Origin: Halorubrum salinarum
GTDB taxonomy: Archaea > Halobacteriota > Halobacteria > Halobacteriales > Haloferacaceae
Reading direction: 5' to 3'
Length of the DNA: 64,000 nt
Assembly (NCBI RefSeq): GCF_013267195.1
Contig: NZ_CP053941.1
Coordinates: forward strand, 1,736,001-1,800,000
The position numbers and the translations under genes were made by a program. Of the stretch, positions 61,030-64,000 are shown piece by piece. The notes under the pieces were generated by a model. It was not told the DNA's origin. It ran no database searches and saw only the letters and a list, made by a program, of their open reading frames with translations. Each line of letters opens with the position of its first letter. Position 1 is the stretch's first letter.

Positions 61030-62688
61030 ATGAGCGACGAGACCCGCGTCGAGTGGCGCGACTGGGGCCCCGAGGCGTTCGCTGAGGCGGACGAGCGCGA
61101 CTGCCCGGTGCTGCTCTCGCTGTCGGCCACCTGGTGCGAGGGCTGTCACGAGATGGACGCGATCACCTACGCGGAGCCGCGGATCGCGGCCAACGTCAAC
61201 GAGGGGTTCGTCCCCGTCCGCGTCGACGTCGACCGCCACCCCCGGGTGCGCGAGCGGTACAACATGGGCGGGTTCCCGACGACCGCCTTCCTCACGCCCG
61301 AGGGGACGCTGCTGACGGGCGCGGGCTACCTCGACGTGGACGGCATGCGGCAGGTCCTCGAGTCGGTCCGGCAGATGTGGGCCGACAAGGGCCGGGAGGC
61401 CGGGCGCGTCCCCCGCGCGCTCGACGCCGACCTGCCGCCCCGCGGCGAGGTGACCGACGCGATAGAGAGCCACCTCGCGGGCCAGCTGGAGGCCAAGTAC
61501 GACGCCGAACACGCCGGCTGGGGGACCGACGCGAAGTTCCCGCTCCCCCGCACCGTCGAGTTCGCGCTGAAGCGCGACCGGAACCGGGCGCTCCGGACGC
61601 TCGACGCGGTCCGCGACCACCTGACCGACGACGTCGACGGCGGGTTCTTCCGGTACGCGGGCACGTCGGACTGGGGCGACGTGGCCTACGAGAAGCCGCT
61701 CGACACGAACGCCGCCGTGACCCGTGCGTTCGCCAACGCCTTCCTCTACACCGGCGACGAGGCCTACCTCGACCCCGCGCTCGACGCCGTCTCCTTCCTC
61801 ACGGACGACCTCTGGACGGGCTACGGCGTCGGCGGGAGCCTCGGCCCGGGGCTCGGTCGCGCCTACTACGCCGCGCCCGCCGAGGACCGCGCGGACCTGG
61901 ACGAGCCCCGCCGCGACCTCACCGTGTTCGCGGGCGGCAACGCGCTCGCCGCGGACGCGCTCCTCGCGGTGGCCGCCTACACCGACGACGAGCGGGCCCG
62001 CGAGTACGGCGGGCGCATCCTCGACGGGCTCGAACGCGACCTGATCGACGCCGACACCGGCGAGGTGACGCACTACCGCGGCAGCGACGAGACCGGCGAG
62101 TCAGACCTGCTCGAAGACGCCGCCCGCGTCGTCGGCGCGTACGTCCGCGCCGCCGGCGTGCGCGGCGAGGGCGCCGCCGTCGCCCGCGCGGTCGCGGACC
62201 GAGCGATCGACCGGCTCCGCGTCGACGGCTCGTTCGTCGACGGCCCGCGCACCGGACCCGGGCTGCTCGACCGGTCGTTCCGCCCGCTCGACGCCAACGT
62301 CGAGATGGCGACGGCGCTCTGCGACCTCGCGGCGCTCACCGGCGAGGACCGCTACCGCGAGGTCGCCCGGGAGACCGCCGAGGCGTTCGCCGGCGCCACC
62401 GAGCGACTGAGCGTTCAGGTCGCCGCCTACGGGAGCCTCGCCGCCCGACTCCGGCGCGGCACGACGGTCATCGCGGTCGGGACGGAGCCCGGGAGCGACC
62501 TCCACCGCGCCGCGTGGCGGGTCGCCGACCACGAGAAGGTCGTCGCGCCGAACGCCCACGAGGCCGACGCGCCGGCGCCGCGGACGGTCCCCGAGGGGAC
62601 CGCGGTCGTCCTCGCCGGCGACGGCGCCTCGGAGCCGGCGGAAACGCCCGACGAGTTGATGGACCGGGTCGGCGACGTGCTCGCCTGA
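61030..62688 (+). CDS. DUF255 thioredoxin-domain protein (YyaL-like)
   Basis: 552 residues. The N-terminal thioredoxin-like domain (about 1-120) has LSATWCEGCHEMD (Cys36, Cys39) and the cis-proline GGFPTTAFL. The rest is an alpha/alpha toroid like N-acylglucosamine 2-epimerases and six-hairpin glycosidases (LGPGLGRAYYA, LLEDAARVVGAYV). At 552 it is shorter than the usual ~650-700, having a reduced toroid. Biochemical function is unknown in all organisms. Confidence 0.85.
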   Translation: MSDETRVEWRDWGPEAFAEADERDCPVLLSLSATWCEGCHEMDAITYAEPRIAANVNEGFVPVRVDVDRHPRVRERYNMGGFPTTAFLTPEGTLLTGAGYLDVDGMRQVLESVRQMWADKGREAGRVPRALDADLPPRGEVTDAIESHLAGQLEAKYDAEHAGWGTDAKFPLPRTVEFALKRDRNRALRTLDAVRDHLTDDVDGGFFRYAGTSDWGDVAYEKPLDTNAAVTRAFANAFLYTGDEAYLDPALDAVSFLTDDLWTGYGVGGSLGPGLGRAYYAAPAEDRADLDEPRRDLTVFAGGNALAADALLAVAAYTDDERAREYGGRILDGLERDLIDADTGEVTHYRGSDETGESDLLEDAARVVGAYVRAAGVRGEGAAVARAVADRAIDRLRVDGSFVDGPRTGPGLLDRSFRPLDANVEMATALCDLAALTGEDRYREVARETAEAFAGATERLSVQVAAYGSLAARLRRGTTVIAVGTEPGSDLHRAAWRVADHEKVVAPNAHEADAPAPRTVPEGTAVVLAGDGASEPAETPDELMDRVGDVLA

Positions 62689-62764
62689 GATCCGCGACCG
62701 GGCTGGATCGACGCGTCGGGGGCAGCGACCTCGCTTCGACGGTCGTCCGCGAGGCCCTTCGCGG

Positions 62765-62790
62765 ATCGTAAACGGACGATGCGTTTATAC
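62765..62790 (+). promoter_or_regulatory. Promoter and small dyad before the TrmB-type regulator
   Basis: ATCGT-AAACGG-ACGAT (62765-62780) lies directly upstream of the TATA element TTTATAC (62784-62790), which is 23-29 nt before the ATG. The dyad could be an operator, possibly for self-control. Confidence 0.45.
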
Positions 62791-62812
62791 GGACGCCGGG
62801 GCATCCCAACGT

Positions 62813-63616
62813 ATGGCATCTCTTCGCGACCTGGGGCTGTCCGAGTACGAGGCCCGGGCGTACCGCGCGCTCCTTCGGACCGGGCCGACGACGGCCAAGG
62901 ACCTCTCGCGGGCCAGCGAGGTTCCGATGGGACGGATCTACGACGTGCTCAACAGCTTGGAGCAGCACAGCCTGGTCCGCAGTCAGGCCGCGAGCCGCCC
63001 GAAGAAGTACGTCGCGGTCGAGCCGGACGCGGCGCTCGACCGGCTGCTCGACGAGAAGAAGGAGGAGCTGCGGACGCAGGCCGAGCAGTACGAGTCCGTC
63101 GTCGACGACCTCTCGGCGGAGCTCGACGCCGGCGAGCCGGTCGACGGCCAGTTCTGGACCGCGGCCGTCGGCGCGGAAGAGGCGACGGACCTCCTCTTAG
63201 AGCGGATCGCCGCCGCGGAGCGCCGGGTCGTCGTGGTCGCGGGCGCGCCGGCGACCGGCTTCGATCTCGGAACGATCGGCGAGCAGGTGACCGCCGAGCT
63301 CGAGTCCGCGCTCGAACGGGGCGTGGAGATCCGCGTGCTGCTGTCGCCGGCGACGGTCGACGCGCTCCCGCGGAGCGTCGGGCGCCGGTACACGTCGGAG
63401 CTGGCCGACATGGACGGGTTCGAGGTCCGGACCTCCCCGAACGTCGACGGGACGTTCAACGTCTTCGACGAGATAGAGGTGTGTATCGAGGTCCCGCACC
63501 CGCTGTCGGCGGACGAGCCGTTCGCGATGATCGACGTGAAGGACATCGACTTCGCGACGAGCGTGAAAGAGCAGTTCGAGCCGCGCTGGGCGGACTCGGA
63601 ATTGCTGACGTTCTGA
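62813..63616 (+). CDS. TrmB family transcriptional regulator
   Basis: 267 residues. The N-terminal winged helix is clear (LRDLGLSEYEARAYRALLRT ... EVPMGRIYDVLNSLEQHSLV, wing SRPKKYVAVEP), followed by a coiled coil (about 75-105) and a C-terminal domain (about 120-267) with a PLD-like effector fold rather than the long sugar-binding domain of sugar-sensing TrmB. Ligand unknown. It is convergent with mptA; the stops are 15 nt apart. Confidence 0.9.
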   Translation: MASLRDLGLSEYEARAYRALLRTGPTTAKDLSRASEVPMGRIYDVLNSLEQHSLVRSQAASRPKKYVAVEPDAALDRLLDEKKEELRTQAEQYESVVDDLSAELDAGEPVDGQFWTAAVGAEEATDLLLERIAAAERRVVVVAGAPATGFDLGTIGEQVTAELESALERGVEIRVLLSPATVDALPRSVGRRYTSELADMDGFEVRTSPNVDGTFNVFDEIEVCIEVPHPLSADEPFAMIDVKDIDFATSVKEQFEPRWADSELLTF

Positions 63617-63631
63617 GGCCGTCCCGGCGGG

Positions 63632-64000
63632 CTATCGGTCGAGCTCGTCGCGGAGGTCGCCCAGCCGGACCTCGCGCTCGGCGTGGGCGTTGTGCTGGTG
63701 GATCGACTCGTCGTTCGACTGCTTCATGTGGATCACGGCGTCGTCCGAGAGGTGCGGGAACTCGGTGACGGTGCCCTCGGCGAGCGCGCGGACGCAGTCC
63801 TCGACGAACTTCGCGTCGGCGTGGGCCTCGTAGGTCATGTGGTCCTCGTCGGGCCGCTTCGCCATGTTGTAGATGCGCGCGCTCATCGAGTCGCGGGCGA
63901 CGTCGATCACGTCGCGCAGGTCCACGTCCGGGTGGCCGTCCGTCGTGATCGTCAGGGTCGCGTGGCCGCGCTGGGAGTGCCCGGGCTGCGGGACGGCGTC
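63632..64000 (-). CDS. mptA: GTP cyclohydrolase MptA/FolE2-like, C-terminal part
   Basis: Only the last 122 residues lie in the window; the gene begins beyond the right edge. [13 protein letters not shown], then [37 protein letters not shown] and [13 protein letters not shown] match the end of the GCYH-IB/MptA family. This enzyme opens GTP for the tetrahydrobiopterin/tetrahydrofolate-like cofactor pathway. The in-frame GTG at 63925 is internal, not a start, because the conserved sequence continues before it. Confidence 0.9.
   Translation of the reverse strand, partial: DAVPQPGHSQRGHATLTITTDGHPDVDLRDVIDVARDSMSARIYNMAKRPDEDHMTYEAHADAKFVEDCVRALAEGTVTEFPHLSDDAVIHMKQSNDESIHQHNAHAEREVRLGDLRDELDR

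Noticed and set aside
1-64000. CRISPR arrays, prophage, toxin-antitoxin or restriction genes.
   Set aside because: No regularly spaced repeats and no integrase, capsid, Cas, nuclease-methylase or toxin family proteins were seen on either strand.

Overview
The window reads as chromosomal DNA of an extremely halophilic archaeon (class Halobacteria). The signs are very high GC, strongly acidic proteins with long Asp/Glu/Ala linkers, leaderless promoters (a TATA element about 25-30 nt before the ATG), many ATGA gene overlaps, and archaeal marker genes: primase PriS, GINS, DnaG, GatD, CheF, prepilin peptidase, R15P isomerase and a cba-type oxidase. The gene order looks Halorubrum-like, but that is an impression, not a test. 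I see no rRNA, tRNA, CRISPR array, transposase, integrase or plasmid/virus gene. This is core chromosome.

Layout. 1-0.8 kb: start of PEP carboxylase, divergent from a Tat-exported Rieske protein (1.05-1.9 kb). 2-4.5 kb: small acidic proteins, a PGF-CTERM surface protein with a two-helix membrane partner, and a zinc-ribbon protein. 4.5-4.85 kb: copy 1 of a structured repeat element. 4.9-10.5 kb: inositol-monophosphatase-family enzyme, beta-CASP nuclease, DUF998 protein, and the replication pair GINS-PriS. 10.6-16.5 kb: small proteins, a gene-free hairpin region (11.1-11.5 kb), PadR regulator, GatD, a GNAT protein, membrane proteins and HPP. 16.6-19.7 kb: prepilin peptidase, copy 2 of the repeat element, DnaG. 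19.9-25.3 kb: DUF3311/SSS transporter, YqcI/YcgG, isochorismatase-like hydrolase, zinc-ribbon protein, MATE exporter. 25.5-35.6 kb: HEAT-repeat protein, secreted phospholipase-D-like protein, RecJ-like DHH/OB protein, JAMM protease with FAD synthetase RibL, heme o synthase fused to a CtaA-like half, histidine kinase, SelT/W-like protein. 35.6-41.1 kb: copper-type P-ATPase divergent from the ba3 oxidase operon cbaDBAC. 41.2-45.8 kb: thioredoxin, IscU/SufU, zinc-ribbon protein, pilin, GlmM, lipoprotein. 45.9-54.6 kb: chemotaxis island, with cheW and KaiC/DUF7504 genes on the minus strand and cheB-cheA-cheR-HEAT-cheF on the plus strand. 54.7-58.4 kb: HAD phosphatase, class II aldolase, R15P isomerase, PfkB kinase, fitting the non-carboxylating pentose bisphosphate pathway. 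58.5-64 kb: lipoprotein, asparaginase, small membrane protein, DUF255 thioredoxin protein, TrmB regulator, and the end of MptA.

The most interesting unexplained signal is the pair of ~255-nt intergenic elements at 4535-4791 and 17723-17978. They share conserved blocks but also hold hairpins whose paired bases differ completely between copies while the fold is kept, plus a 12-bp long-range helix with a compensatory change. That is the pattern of a functional structured RNA rather than a decaying repeat. A second regulatory lead is a perfect 16-bp palindrome between the divergent cheW and cheB promoters.
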